From contig NZ_CP154351.1 of the NCBI RefSeq assembly GCF_039519235.1, positions 1,550,001-1,614,000 of the forward strand: a stretch of 64,000 nucleotides of DNA, given 5' to 3'. The position numbers were made by a program, and so were the translations under genes. The number at the start of each line of letters is the position of its first letter. Within the stretch, counting starts at the first letter, position 1. The notes under the pieces are model-generated. The model worked only from the letters and a program-made list of their open reading frames with translations, was not told the DNA's origin and did not search any database. Positions 27,823 to 36,440 of the stretch are shown here, piece after piece. Source of the DNA: Micrococcus sp. 2A. Its GTDB lineage: Bacteria; Actinomycetota; Actinomycetes; Actinomycetales; Micrococcaceae.

Positions 27823-28760
27823 TGCTGTACTCCACGAAGACCGCCGAACAGAAGCGCAGGGACCTCCGCGAGACCCTCGCGAAGGGCGGCGCGCAGCAGT
27901 TCCCCGGCGCGTTCACCCCGCTCACCGCGAAGCTCATCGAGGAGAAGGGGTTCCCGGGCGTCTACATCTCCGGAGCCGTGCTCGCCAATGAGCTCGGCCT
28001 GCCCGACGTCGGGCTGACCACGCTGACCGAGGTGGCCCAGCGCGGCGGGCAGATCGCCCGCCTCACGGACCTGCCCTGCCTGATCGACGCGGACACGGGC
28101 TTCGGCGAGCCGATGAACGTGGCCCGCACCGTGCAGGAGCTCGAGAACGCCGGACTCGCCGGATGCCACATCGAGGACCAGTTCAACCCGAAGCGGTGCG
28201 GCCACCTCGACGGCAAGAACATGGTGGACCTGGACACCGCCGTCAAGCGCATCGCCGCCGCGGTGGACGCCCGCCGGGACCCGAACTTCCTCGTCATGGC
28301 GCGCACCGACCTGCGCGCCGTCGAGGGCCTGGACGCCGCGATCGCCCGCATGAAGGCGCTCGTGGAGGCCGGCGCGGACGCGATCTTCCCGGAGGCGCTC
28401 AAGGACATCTCCGAGTTCGAGACCGTGTGCCGCGAGCTCGCCCCGCTCGGCGTGCCCGTGCTGGCCAACATGACCGAGTTCGGCAAGTCCGAGCTGTTCA
28501 CCCGTGAGCAGCTGGCGGAGGCGGGCGTGGCCATGGTCATCTACCCGGTGACCCTGCTGCGCTCCGCGATGGGCGCCGCCGAGCGTGTGCTCGACGCGAT
28601 CTCGTCCGAGGGCACCCAGCAGTCGCAGGTGGAGCACATGCTCACCCGCGCCCGCCTGTACGAGCTCGTGGACTACGAGGCCTACAACGCCTTCGACACC
28701 GGCATCTTCAACTTCGATGTGCCGACCACGGACATCGAGTCCAACAACGCCAATCTCTGA
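27822..28760 (+). CDS. prpB: 2-Methylisocitrate lyase
   Basis: It splits 2-methylisocitrate into pyruvate and succinate. The 312-residue isocitrate lyase-family enzyme has the catalytic KRCGH loop at 124-128 with Cys126, and IDADTGFGEP for metal binding. The start overlaps the prpD stop in TGATG. The length (about 300) separates it from isocitrate lyase proper, which is about 430 residues. Confidence 0.95.
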   Translation: MLYSTKTAEQKRRDLRETLAKGGAQQFPGAFTPLTAKLIEEKGFPGVYISGAVLANELGLPDVGLTTLTEVAQRGGQIARLTDLPCLIDADTGFGEPMNVARTVQELENAGLAGCHIEDQFNPKRCGHLDGKNMVDLDTAVKRIAAAVDARRDPNFLVMARTDLRAVEGLDAAIARMKALVEAGADAIFPEALKDISEFETVCRELAPLGVPVLANMTEFGKSELFTREQLAEAGVAMVIYPVTLLRSAMGAAERVLDAISSEGTQQSQVEHMLTRARLYELVDYEAYNAFDTGIFNFDVPTTDIESNNANL

Positions 28761-28780
28761 CCGTCACCGTTGACACCACC

Positions 28781-28806
28781 GCGGCCCGCCCGCCCGGGCG
28801 GGCCGC
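28781..28806 (+). other. Strong hairpin between prpB and prpC
   Basis: A perfect palindromic stem of about 11-12 bp (GCGGCCCGCC ... GGGCGGGCCGC) lies 20 nt after the prpB stop and about 20 nt before the prpC start. It may cut transcription in part or protect the prpDB message. Confidence 0.55.
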
Positions 28807-28827
28807 CTCTCCTCTAGGAGGCACATC

Positions 28828-29973
28828 ATGACCGAGACCGAGATCAAGAAGGGCCTGGCCGGCGTCGTCGTGGACACCACGGCGGTCTCCAAGGTCAACC
28901 CCGAGACCAACTCCCTGCTCTACCGCGGCTACCCCGTGCAGGACCTCGCGGCGAGCCTGCCGTTCGAGGCCGTCGCGCTGCTGCTCTGGACCGGCGAGCT
29001 GCCCTCGGACGAGGAGCTCTCCGAGTTCGAGCGCTTCGAGCGCGCCCACCGCGTCCTGGACCCGAAGGTGAAGGCCGCGATCGACCTGCTCCCCACGGAC
29101 TGCCACCCCATGGACGTGGGCCGCACCGCCGTGTCCGTGCTGGGCGCCAACCACCCGAAGGCGGAGGACTCGTCCCCGGAGGCCGAGCTGGAGAAGGCCA
29201 AGGCGCTGTTCGCGGCGTTCCCGGCCGTCGTCGCCTACGACCAGCGCCGCCGCCGCGGCCAGGACGTCGTGGAGCCCCGCGAGGACCTGGACTACTCGCA
29301 GAACTTCCTCTGGATGACGTTCGGCGAGGAGGCCGCCCCCGAGGTGGTGGACGCGTTCCGCGTCTCGATGGTGCTCTACGCCGAGCACTCCTTCAACGCG
29401 TCCACCTTCACGGCGCGCGTCATCACCTCCACGCTCTCCGACCTGCACTCGGCCGTGACCGGCGCGATCGGCGCGCTCAAGGGCCCGCTGCACGGCGGCG
29501 CGAACGAGGCCGTCATGCACACCTTCGACGAGATCGGCATCCGCAAGGAGGAGTCCCGCGAGGACGCCGCCGCCCGGTCGAAGGCGTGGATGGAGGACGC
29601 GCTGGCCCAGAAGAAGAAGGTCATGGGCTTCGGGCACCGCGTGTACAAGAAGGGCGACTCCCGGGTGCCCACCATGAAGGCCGCGCTGGACCGCATGATC
29701 GAGCACTACGGACGGCACGAGATGCTCGGCCTGTACGACGGTCTCGAGCAGGCCATGGACGAGGCGAAGCAGATCAAGCCGAACCTCGACTACCCGGCCG
29801 GCCCGACCTACCACCTCATGGGCTTCGACACGGAGATGTTCACGCCGATCTTCATCGCCGCGCGCATCACGGGCTGGACCGCCCACATCATGGAGCAGCG
29901 CGCCGCCAACGCGCTGATCCGCCCCCTCTCGGCCTACGACGGCCCCGAGCAGCGCGAGCTGCCCCAGCAGTGA
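28828..29973 (+). CDS. prpC: 2-Methylcitrate synthase
   Basis: It condenses propionyl-CoA with oxaloacetate. A citrate synthase-family protein of 381 residues, the short type typical of methylcitrate synthases and Gram-positive citrate synthases. The catalytic His motifs LHGGANEAV and MGFGHRVYK are visible. A TAGGAGG ribosome-binding site precedes the ATG. Together with prpD, prpB and prpE it completes the methylcitrate cycle apart from an aconitase and the regulatory step. Confidence 0.93.
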   Translation: MTETEIKKGLAGVVVDTTAVSKVNPETNSLLYRGYPVQDLAASLPFEAVALLLWTGELPSDEELSEFERFERAHRVLDPKVKAAIDLLPTDCHPMDVGRTAVSVLGANHPKAEDSSPEAELEKAKALFAAFPAVVAYDQRRRRGQDVVEPREDLDYSQNFLWMTFGEEAAPEVVDAFRVSMVLYAEHSFNASTFTARVITSTLSDLHSAVTGAIGALKGPLHGGANEAVMHTFDEIGIRKEESREDAAARSKAWMEDALAQKKKVMGFGHRVYKKGDSRVPTMKAALDRMIEHYGRHEMLGLYDGLEQAMDEAKQIKPNLDYPAGPTYHLMGFDTEMFTPIFIAARITGWTAHIMEQRAANALIRPLSAYDGPEQRELPQQ

Positions 29974-29992
29974 GCACCCCCTCGCCGCAGAG

Positions 29993-30041
29993 TGGTCACG
30001 ACACGCCGTGTGCGGAAACGGCACACGGCGTGTCGTGACCA
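29993..30041. terminator. 21-bp perfect inverted repeat after prpC
   Basis: Arms 29993-30013 and 30021-30041 pair perfectly around a 7-nt loop (ggaaacg), 20 nt past the prpC stop. The stem is longer than most terminators and has no T tract, so it may also be an element of its own. Confidence 0.6.
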
Positions 30042-30094
30042 GCCTGCGGGGTCAGATCCAGGGCCGCGGCCGGACCGGCCGTCACGACCTGACC

Positions 30095-30151
30095 CACGAC
30101 GACGGCGGGTCGCCCCCCCCCCCACACGGGAGGCGGCCCGCCGTCGTCGTG
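30095..30151. terminator. Hairpin with C11 tract after xerD
   Basis: Arms 30095-30114 and 30132-30151 pair at all but one or two positions. Their loop holds 11 consecutive C (30113-30123). It lies 25 nt beyond the xerD stop (30176) and faces prpC, so it serves convergent genes. Confidence 0.6.
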
Positions 30152-30175
30152 CCGGCCCGGGTCAGCGTGCGCGGA

Positions 30176-31204
30176 TCAGCGTGCCCGCGGGTGCGCCGTG
30201 GCGTAGACCTCGCGCAGCGACTCGACGGTGACGAGCGTGTACACCTGCGTGGTGGTGACGGAGGCGTGGCCGAGCAGCTCCTGCACGACGCGCACGTCCG
30301 CGCCGCCGGCCAGCAGGTGTGTGGCGAAGCAGTGGCGCAGCGTGTGCGGGGAGACCTCGGCGTCGATCCCGGCGCGCTCCGCCGCTCGCTTCAGCACGGC
30401 CCATGCGGACTGCCGGGAGAGCCGCCCGCCGCGCCGGTTCACGAACAGCGCGGGCGAGGAGGCCGTCGCCCCGCCCACCATCGCGGGCCGGCCCCGCACG
30501 AGCCACGCCTCGAGGGCCTCGGACGCGTACGAGCCGACGGGCACCACGCGCTCCTTCGAGCCCTTGCCGAACAGGCGCACCACGGGCTGGCCGCCGTCGC
30601 CGTCCTCGACGCCCCTGAGCCCCACGACGTCGTCCACGTCCAGGCCGACGACCTCGGAGATGCGCGCTCCGGTGCCGTACAGGAACTCCAGCAGGGCGCG
30701 GTCGCGCAGCCCCGCCGGGGTGTCCACGGAGACGGACTCGAGCAGCGCGGTCACCTGCTCCACGGGCAGCGCCTTCGGGAGGCGGGCACCGGGCCGCGGG
30801 GGGTGGACGTCCCGCGCGGGGTCGGACTCGGTGATCCCCTCGAGCGCCCAGAACCGATGCAGGCCGCGCACCGCGGCGAGCACCCGCGCAGCCGAGCGCA
30901 CCGCGAGGGGACGGCCGCCGTCGGCTCCGGAGCCGAGCGCCTGGAGGAAGCCGGAGACGTGCCCCGGCTCCACGGCGCGCGGCTCGCTGATGCCGTGTGC
31001 GTCCAGCCAGGCCCGGTAGCGCTCGAGGTCGCGCCGGTACGCGGCCAGCGTGTTCGCGGCCAGTCCCCGCTCGACGGCGAGGTGGTCCAGATGTCGCCGG
31101 ATCGGGGCCGCGAGCGGCGAGGGTGCGTCGGGTTCGCGCCCGGTCTCGCCGGGCCCGCCCTGTCCCCCCGGGCCGCCGGCCGTCGTCGTCCTCGCCGCGT
31201 TCAC
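30176..31204 (-). CDS. xerD: Site-specific tyrosine recombinase XerD
   Basis: A 342-residue tyrosine recombinase that with XerC resolves chromosome dimers at dif. The N-terminal SAM-like domain (about 35-125) and catalytic domain are clear: Arg in TGARISEV, the HTLRHCFAT box, GHASVTTT and the nucleophile Tyr in [12 protein letters not shown] 31204 overlaps the NUDIX stop as GTGA. The NUDIX-xerD order is conserved in actinobacteria, but the parA gene that should follow is about 9 kb away. Confidence 0.9.
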   Translation of the reverse strand: MNAARTTTAGGPGGQGGPGETGREPDAPSPLAAPIRRHLDHLAVERGLAANTLAAYRRDLERYRAWLDAHGISEPRAVEPGHVSGFLQALGSGADGGRPLAVRSAARVLAAVRGLHRFWALEGITESDPARDVHPPRPGARLPKALPVEQVTALLESVSVDTPAGLRDRALLEFLYGTGARISEVVGLDVDDVVGLRGVEDGDGGQPVVRLFGKGSKERVVPVGSYASEALEAWLVRGRPAMVGGATASSPALFVNRRGGRLSRQSAWAVLKRAAERAGIDAEVSPHTLRHCFATHLLAGGADVRVVQELLGHASVTTTQVYTLVTVESLREVYATAHPRAR

Positions 31205-31908
31205 GCGGGCCAGTCCGCCCCCGGGCCCTGCCGGTCCGGCACGAACGGGGCGTCCACGGGCCGCAGCCGCCGCCAGCCGCGCGCGCGGTGCGCCTGGAGG
31301 GCGAGCACGGCCACCACGGTGGAGGGGTTGTGCACCCGTCCGTCGAGGACGGCGTCGACGACCTCGTCCACGCCCACCCAGGCCAGCGGCATGGCGGCCT
31401 CCTCGTCGGTGCGGGCGAAGCGCTCCTCCTCCCCCACCTCGCGCACCTTCCGGGCGAGGAAAACGCGGATGGCCTCGGTGGAGCCGCCCGGGGTGGTGAA
31501 GTAGTCCACGAGGGTGTGCCACTCGTCGGCGCGCAGGTCCGCCTCCTCGTGCAGCTCGCGCACGGCGACCTCGTGGATCGCCTCGCCGTCCACGTCCCGC
31601 AGCCCGGCCGGGATCTCCCACAGCTCCATGCCCACGGGGTGCCGGTACTGCCGCACGAGGGCGACCTGCTCCTGCGGTCCGGCCCCGGTCATGGCGGTGC
31701 GCAGGGCCAGCACGGCGACGGCGCCGGGGTGCACCATGAGCTCGCGCGTGATCGGCTCGACCTCCTTCTCGGCCGGGTCCAGCCGGAAGGTCTCGCGGGC
31801 GATGTCCCACACGCGCCCCTCGAACACGGTCTTGGCCTTCTTCACCTTGCGCGGGACGTGCAGGTCGCGCAGCGGGGCGCGGCCCGCGGCGGCGGGGATC
31901 TCAGGCAT
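31201..31908 (-). CDS. NUDIX hydrolase, ADP-ribose pyrophosphatase type
   Basis: A 235-residue hydrolase of the family that removes ADP-ribose and similar nucleotides. The Nudix helix reads [18 protein letters not shown]; the REx-EE core is intact but the last glycine is replaced by Asp and the spacing before the first Glu is one longer than the textbook box. It overlaps recN by 8 nt and xerD by 4 nt. Activity on ADP-ribose is inferred from its place beside xerD (Rv1700-like). Confidence 0.83.
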   Translation of the reverse strand: MPEIPAAAGRAPLRDLHVPRKVKKAKTVFEGRVWDIARETFRLDPAEKEVEPITRELMVHPGAVAVLALRTAMTGAGPQEQVALVRQYRHPVGMELWEIPAGLRDVDGEAIHEVAVRELHEEADLRADEWHTLVDYFTTPGGSTEAIRVFLARKVREVGEEERFARTDEEAAMPLAWVGVDEVVDAVLDGRVHNPSTVVAVLALQAHRARGWRRLRPVDAPFVPDRQGPGADWPA

Positions 31909-33655
31909 CGTCGTCCTCCTCGTGGGTGCGGGATTCGAGCAGCTCTCGGGCGTGGGCCCGGGCGGCCGCGGAGTCCCCGTGGCCGGCCAGCATGCGGGCC
32001 AGCTCCTCGACGCGTTCCTCCTCGCTGAGGGTCACGACGTCGGAGACGGTCACGCCCGCTCCGGGATCCGAGTTCTTCTCCACGCGCACGTGGCGGTCCG
32101 CGTAGGCGGCCACCTGGGGCAGGTGGGTCACGGCGATCACCTGCACGTGGCGGGCCAGGCGGGCCAGGCGGGCGCCGATGCGCACGGCGGCCTCGCCGCC
32201 CACGCCGGCGTCGACCTCGTCGAAGACGAAGGTGGGCACCGGGTCCGTGGCGGCCAGGACGACCTCGAGCGCGAGCATCACGCGGCTCAGTTCGCCGCCC
32301 GAGGCGCCGCGGCCCAGTGGACGCGGCTCGGAGCCGGCGTGCGGGCGCAGCGCGAGGGCCACCTCCTCCGCGCCGTGCGGTCCGAGCTCCTCCCCGGGCA
32401 GGGGGGTGAGGCCCACGTGGAAGGACGCGTCTGGCATGAACAGGGCGTGCAGCTCCTCGGTGACGGCCGCCTCCAGCTGCTCGGCGGCGGCGGCGCGCAG
32501 GGCGCTGAGCTCCGCGGCGCGCTCGCGCAGGACGGCGTCCAGGCGGGCGAGCTCCGCGTCGAGCTCCTCGAGGCGGCCGGTGTCTCCCTGCAGCTCGTCG
32601 AGGCGCGGGCGCTGCGTCTCGGCCCACGCCACGACGTCCGTGAGCTCGGGCCCGTAGAGGCGCTGGAGACGGGTGAGCTCGGCCAGCCGGGACTGGGCGG
32701 CGTCGAGGTCTCCGGCGGCGTCGGCGTCGAGGTCGGCGCCGTAGCCCGCGAGGTCCCCGGCGATGTCCGTGAGCACGAGGGAGGCCTCGGCCAGGCGCGC
32801 CGCCGCGGCCTCGAGGTCCGCGTCCTTCCCGGGGGCGGCCGCCAGGGCCTGCCGGGCCGCCTCCACGAGAGCCACGGCCCCGGGGATCTCCTCGGCGGCG
32901 TCCACGTCGCCGCCCGTCAGGTGGGCATACGCGGTGCCGGAGGCGGCGCGCAGCTCCTCGACGTCCTCGAGGCGGCGGATCCGCGTCCGCAGCTCCTCGT
33001 CCTCCCCCGCGGCCGGCTGGGCGAGGTCGATCTCCTCGAGGGAGCGCTGCAGGGCCTCGGCCTCGCGGGCGCGCTCCTGCTGGTGGGTGCTGAGCTCGTC
33101 GCGTTCACGGCGGGCGGCGCTCCACGCCGCGTGGTCGCCGCGGTAAGCGGCGAGCACGGCCTGCAGCGGCGGCCCGCCGAACGCGTCGAGGGCGCGCCGC
33201 TGGGCCTGCGCGCTCTGCAGGCGCACCTGGTCGTTCTGGCCGTGCACGGCGACGAGCGTGGCGCCGATCTCGGAGAGCAGCCCCACAGGGACCGTGCGTC
33301 CTCCCGCGCTCGCGCGGGACCGGGTGCCGTCCCCGGACGCGGTCACGGAACGGCTGAGCACCAGGTCGCGCACCCCGGCCTCGTCCGCCTCGTCGACGAC
33401 GGCACCGGCCCCCTCCGCGAGCGCCAGCGCCGCGTGCCCCTCGGGGACGCGGACCTCGGCGTCCACCGCGGCGCACCTGGCGCCGCGCCGGACCACGCCG
33501 GCGTCGGCCCGCGCGCCCAGCAGCAGGCCGAGCGCGGTGACCACCATGGTCTTGCCGGCGCCGGTCTCACCGGTGACGACGGTGAAGCCGGGGTCCAGCT
33601 CCACGCTGGCCTCCCCGATCACCCCGAGACCGGAGATGCGCAGGACGTCGATCAC
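31901..33655 (-). CDS. recN: DNA repair protein RecN
   Basis: An SMC-like ATPase for double-strand break repair. With the GTG at 33655 it has 584 residues. Walker A is GETGAGKT (29-36), the middle is a long Ala/Glu/Arg-rich coiled coil, and the C-terminal signature GASGGELSRVMLALE and Walker B VPTFVFDEVDAGVGG follow. The GTG overlaps the nadK stop (GTGA, 33652-33655). Confidence 0.93.
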   Translation of the reverse strand: MIDVLRISGLGVIGEASVELDPGFTVVTGETGAGKTMVVTALGLLLGARADAGVVRRGARCAAVDAEVRVPEGHAALALAEGAGAVVDEADEAGVRDLVLSRSVTASGDGTRSRASAGGRTVPVGLLSEIGATLVAVHGQNDQVRLQSAQAQRRALDAFGGPPLQAVLAAYRGDHAAWSAARRERDELSTHQQERAREAEALQRSLEEIDLAQPAAGEDEELRTRIRRLEDVEELRAASGTAYAHLTGGDVDAAEEIPGAVALVEAARQALAAAPGKDADLEAAAARLAEASLVLTDIAGDLAGYGADLDADAAGDLDAAQSRLAELTRLQRLYGPELTDVVAWAETQRPRLDELQGDTGRLEELDAELARLDAVLRERAAELSALRAAAAEQLEAAVTEELHALFMPDASFHVGLTPLPGEELGPHGAEEVALALRPHAGSEPRPLGRGASGGELSRVMLALEVVLAATDPVPTFVFDEVDAGVGGEAAVRIGARLARLARHVQVIAVTHLPQVAAYADRHVRVEKNSDPGAGVTVSDVVTLSEEERVEELARMLAGHGDSAAARAHARELLESRTHEEDDDA

Positions 33656-34749
33656 GAGCCCTCCTCCGAGCGGCGCCACGGGCGGCCCTCTTCCCGGTGC
33701 CGCCGCAGCTCCTCCGGGGAGAGCACGGGCAGGCTGGCGGTGGCCGGGGCGACGACCTCAGGACGCGGACCCGCGTGCCGCGGCTCGACCGTCTCCACGG
33801 CGTAGCCCGCGGCCGCGTCCCTCTCCTCGGCCGTCACAGGGCCACGCCACCCCTCGGTGGGCAGGCGGAACTTGCGCACGAGGCGCTCCGCGAAGGGGGT
33901 GGGGTTCAGCCGGGCCAGCCGCACCGGCTCCGCCGAGCGGGACACCTCGACCCGCGCCTGGGGCGGCAGCTCGACGGTGCGGCGGCCGTCGCACCACAGC
34001 ACGCCGGTCTCCCGCGTGCGGGTCATGACGTCCACGGCGATCGTGCTGCGCGGGCCGACCACGCACGGCTTGGCGAAGAGGGCGTGGGCGCTGATGGGCA
34101 CGAACAGCAGGGCCTCCACCCCGGGCCACACCACGGGACCGCCCGCGGAGAACGCGTAGGCGGTGGAGCCGGTCGGGGTGGCCAGGACGACACCGTCGCA
34201 GCCGAAGGCCGTCAGCGGCGAGTCGTCCACCGAGACGACGACCTCCAGCATGCGCTCCCGGTTCGACTTCTCGACGGAGGCCTCGTTCAGCGCCCACGTG
34301 CGGGCCACCTCATGCCCGTCCACCCGGACCACGACGTCGAGCGCCATCCGCTCGATGACCACGTACGCCTCGTCCGCGATCGCCTGGACCGTGCGGTGCA
34401 GGTCGGTGCGCTCCGACTCGGCGAGGAAGCCGACGTGGCCGAGGTTGACGGCGAGGAGCGGGACCCCGTGCCCGCGCACGAAGTCGGCGGCGCGCAGCAC
34501 CGAGCCGTCGCCGCCGAGCACGAGTCCGAGGGCGACGTCGGTCAGCGCGCAGTCCACGCCGAGGGTGAGGGGCGCGAAGCCGTGCGGCTCGTCGGCCGCC
34601 TCACGGATGGCCCGGATGTCCTGCTCGAGCATCACGGTACTCAGGCCCTCGTCCGCGAGTGCCGCGGTGGCCTGGAGCGCCGCACTGATGGCGTCCTGCC
34701 GCCCGGTGTGGGCGAGCACGAGGACGCGGCGTGCGGGGTTCTGGGGCAT
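33652..34749 (-). CDS. nadK: NAD kinase
   Basis: It makes NADP from NAD. The 365-residue protein has the GGDG motif at 79-82 in LVLGGDGSVLRAAD, the NE/S-rich ALNEASVEK stretch and TPTGSTAYAFSAGGPVV. A C-terminal tail of about 50 residues extends beyond the usual core. It lies between tlyA and recN, the conserved actinobacterial order. Confidence 0.94.
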   Translation of the reverse strand: MPQNPARRVLVLAHTGRQDAISAALQATAALADEGLSTVMLEQDIRAIREAADEPHGFAPLTLGVDCALTDVALGLVLGGDGSVLRAADFVRGHGVPLLAVNLGHVGFLAESERTDLHRTVQAIADEAYVVIERMALDVVVRVDGHEVARTWALNEASVEKSNRERMLEVVVSVDDSPLTAFGCDGVVLATPTGSTAYAFSAGGPVVWPGVEALLFVPISAHALFAKPCVVGPRSTIAVDVMTRTRETGVLWCDGRRTVELPPQARVEVSRSAEPVRLARLNPTPFAERLVRKFRLPTEGWRGPVTAEERDAAAGYAVETVEPRHAGPRPEVVAPATASLPVLSPEELRRHREEGRPWRRSEEGS

Positions 34750-34819
34750 GGTTCCTTCCGCGGGCGGACGGCGGGGTGGGGCGAGACGCGTCCGACCAGG
34801 ATAACCAGGCGGGGCGGCC

Positions 34820-35632
34820 TCAGCCCCAGTCGACGGCCTGGGCGGTGCACAGCCGCTCCGCGTGCCCCGCCGCGTCGTCGGTGGAGGGCGAGGCGGCGGC
34901 GCGCAGGCGGAGGAAGAACTCCACGTTGCCGTCCTGGCCGGGCAGGCCCGAGCGGGCCACGCCGGTGGCCTCGAGCCCTGCGCGATGCGCCGCGGCCACC
35001 ACGTCGGTCACCGCGCGCCGGCGCGCCGAGGGGTCCGTCACGACGCCGGTGCGCGGCAGCGCGGTCCGGCCCACCTCGAACTGGGGCTTCACCATGAGCA
35101 GCAGGTCGGCGTCGGGCGTGCACACGCCCGCGATGGCTCCCACCACGAGGCGCAGGGAGATGAAGGAGAGGTCGGAGACGACGAGCTCGACCGGCCCTCC
35201 CGTGTGCGCGGCCGTGAGATCGCGGACGTTCAGCCCCTCATGCACGGTCACCCGCTCGTCCGCCCGGATCTCGGCCGCCAGCTGGTCGTGGCCGACGTCG
35301 ACGGCCACCACGGGGGCGGCCCCGCGTTCGAGGAGCACCTGGGTGAAGCCGCCCGTGGAGGCCCCAGCGTCCAGGGCGCGGCGCCCGGCGACCGCCACGT
35401 CCGGGAAGGCCGCGAGGGCGCTCACGAGCTTGTGGGCGGCACGGGACACGTACCGCGGGCCGTCGTCCACGAGGGCGAGCTCGACGCCGGGCCCCACGGG
35501 CTGGGCGGGACGGCGCACCGGCGTCCCGTCCGCCAGGACCTGGCCGGCGCGGATCAGGGCGGCGGCGTCCGTGCGGGAACGGGCGAGGCCCCGGGCGGCC
35601 AGGACGACGTCGGCGCGTCCGACCTCAGGCAT
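34820..35632 (-). CDS. tlyA: TlyA-family rRNA 2'-O-methyltransferase
   Basis: It methylates riboses of 16S and 23S rRNA in relatives, which sets capreomycin susceptibility. The 270-residue protein has an N-terminal S4 domain (about 1-65) and an FtsJ-like methyltransferase domain with ALDAGASTGGFTQ (87-99), VDVGHDQL and VSDLSFISL. The start at ATG 35632 overlaps the HAD gene by 8 nt. Confidence 0.92.
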   Translation of the reverse strand: MPEVGRADVVLAARGLARSRTDAAALIRAGQVLADGTPVRRPAQPVGPGVELALVDDGPRYVSRAAHKLVSALAAFPDVAVAGRRALDAGASTGGFTQVLLERGAAPVVAVDVGHDQLAAEIRADERVTVHEGLNVRDLTAAHTGGPVELVVSDLSFISLRLVVGAIAGVCTPDADLLLMVKPQFEVGRTALPRTGVVTDPSARRRAVTDVVAAAHRAGLEATGVARSGLPGQDGNVEFFLRLRAAASPSTDDAAGHAERLCTAQAVDWG

Positions 35633-36440
35633 CGGCCCCGAGCGCCTCGAGGAGGGCGGAGAGGTCCGCGACGATCCACGTGGGGCGGTCCCCCGCGGGC
35701 GCCGCTTCGGCCGTCGCACGCGTGTCGATGCCCGTGAGGACGAGGACGGTGTCGAAGCCGGCGGCGTTGCCCCCGCGGATGTCCGTGTCCAAGCGGTCTC
35801 CCACCACGAGGGGACGGGAGAGGCCGAGCGCGCGGGCAGCGCTGCGGAACAGGTGCGGCTCGGGCTTTCCGGCGGCCACAGGGGACGTGCCCGTCGCGTG
35901 GCCGACCGCCGCCACGAGAGCGCCGTTGCCGGGGGCGACGCCCTCGCCCCGGGGGATGGACCGGTCGAGGTTGGTCGCCACCCACGCGGCGCCGGCGTTG
36001 ACGGCGTAGGCCGCCTCCGCGAGGTCCGACCACGCGAGGGACGGGTCGAAGCCCTGGATGACGGCATCCGGGTGCTCGGCCGCGGACTCCACGAGGGTGT
36101 GGCCGCGCTCGGCCACGACCTCCCGCAGGTATGGCGACCCGACGACGAGCACACGGCCGGCCTGAGACCCGAGCGTCTCCCCGAGCAGGTCGGCCCCCGC
36201 AACGGCGGAGCCGAAGACCTGGGACGGCTCGGCGGGGATGCCCAGCGCGGTGAGGTGCTCGGCGACCGCCTCGGGGGCGCGCGAGGCGTTGTTGGTGACG
36301 AACGCGACCGGGACACCCCGGTCCTGCAGGGTGGTCAGGGTCTCGACCGCACCCGGGATCGCGGCGCCGCCGGCGTAGACGACCCCGTCGAGGTCGCAGA
36401 GCAGGCCGTCGTGTCCGTGGAGCACACCGTGGGCCGTCAT
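35625..36440 (-). CDS. HAD-superfamily phosphatase, NagD-like
   Basis: A 271-residue hydrolase of the NagD/p-nitrophenylphosphatase group. The nucleophile motif is CDLDGVVYAG (Asp16, Asp18), then VTNNAS, and the late motif VVGDRLDTDI-GGN. Substrate unknown; in the Mtb ortholog position (Rv1692) a glycerol 3-phosphate phosphatase is known, which is a possible role. It overlaps the TPR gene by ATGA. Confidence 0.85.
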   Translation of the reverse strand: MTAHGVLHGHDGLLCDLDGVVYAGGAAIPGAVETLTTLQDRGVPVAFVTNNASRAPEAVAEHLTALGIPAEPSQVFGSAVAGADLLGETLGSQAGRVLVVGSPYLREVVAERGHTLVESAAEHPDAVIQGFDPSLAWSDLAEAAYAVNAGAAWVATNLDRSIPRGEGVAPGNGALVAAVGHATGTSPVAAGKPEPHLFRSAARALGLSRPLVVGDRLDTDIRGGNAAGFDTVLVLTGIDTRATAEAAPAGDRPTWIVADLSALLEALGADA

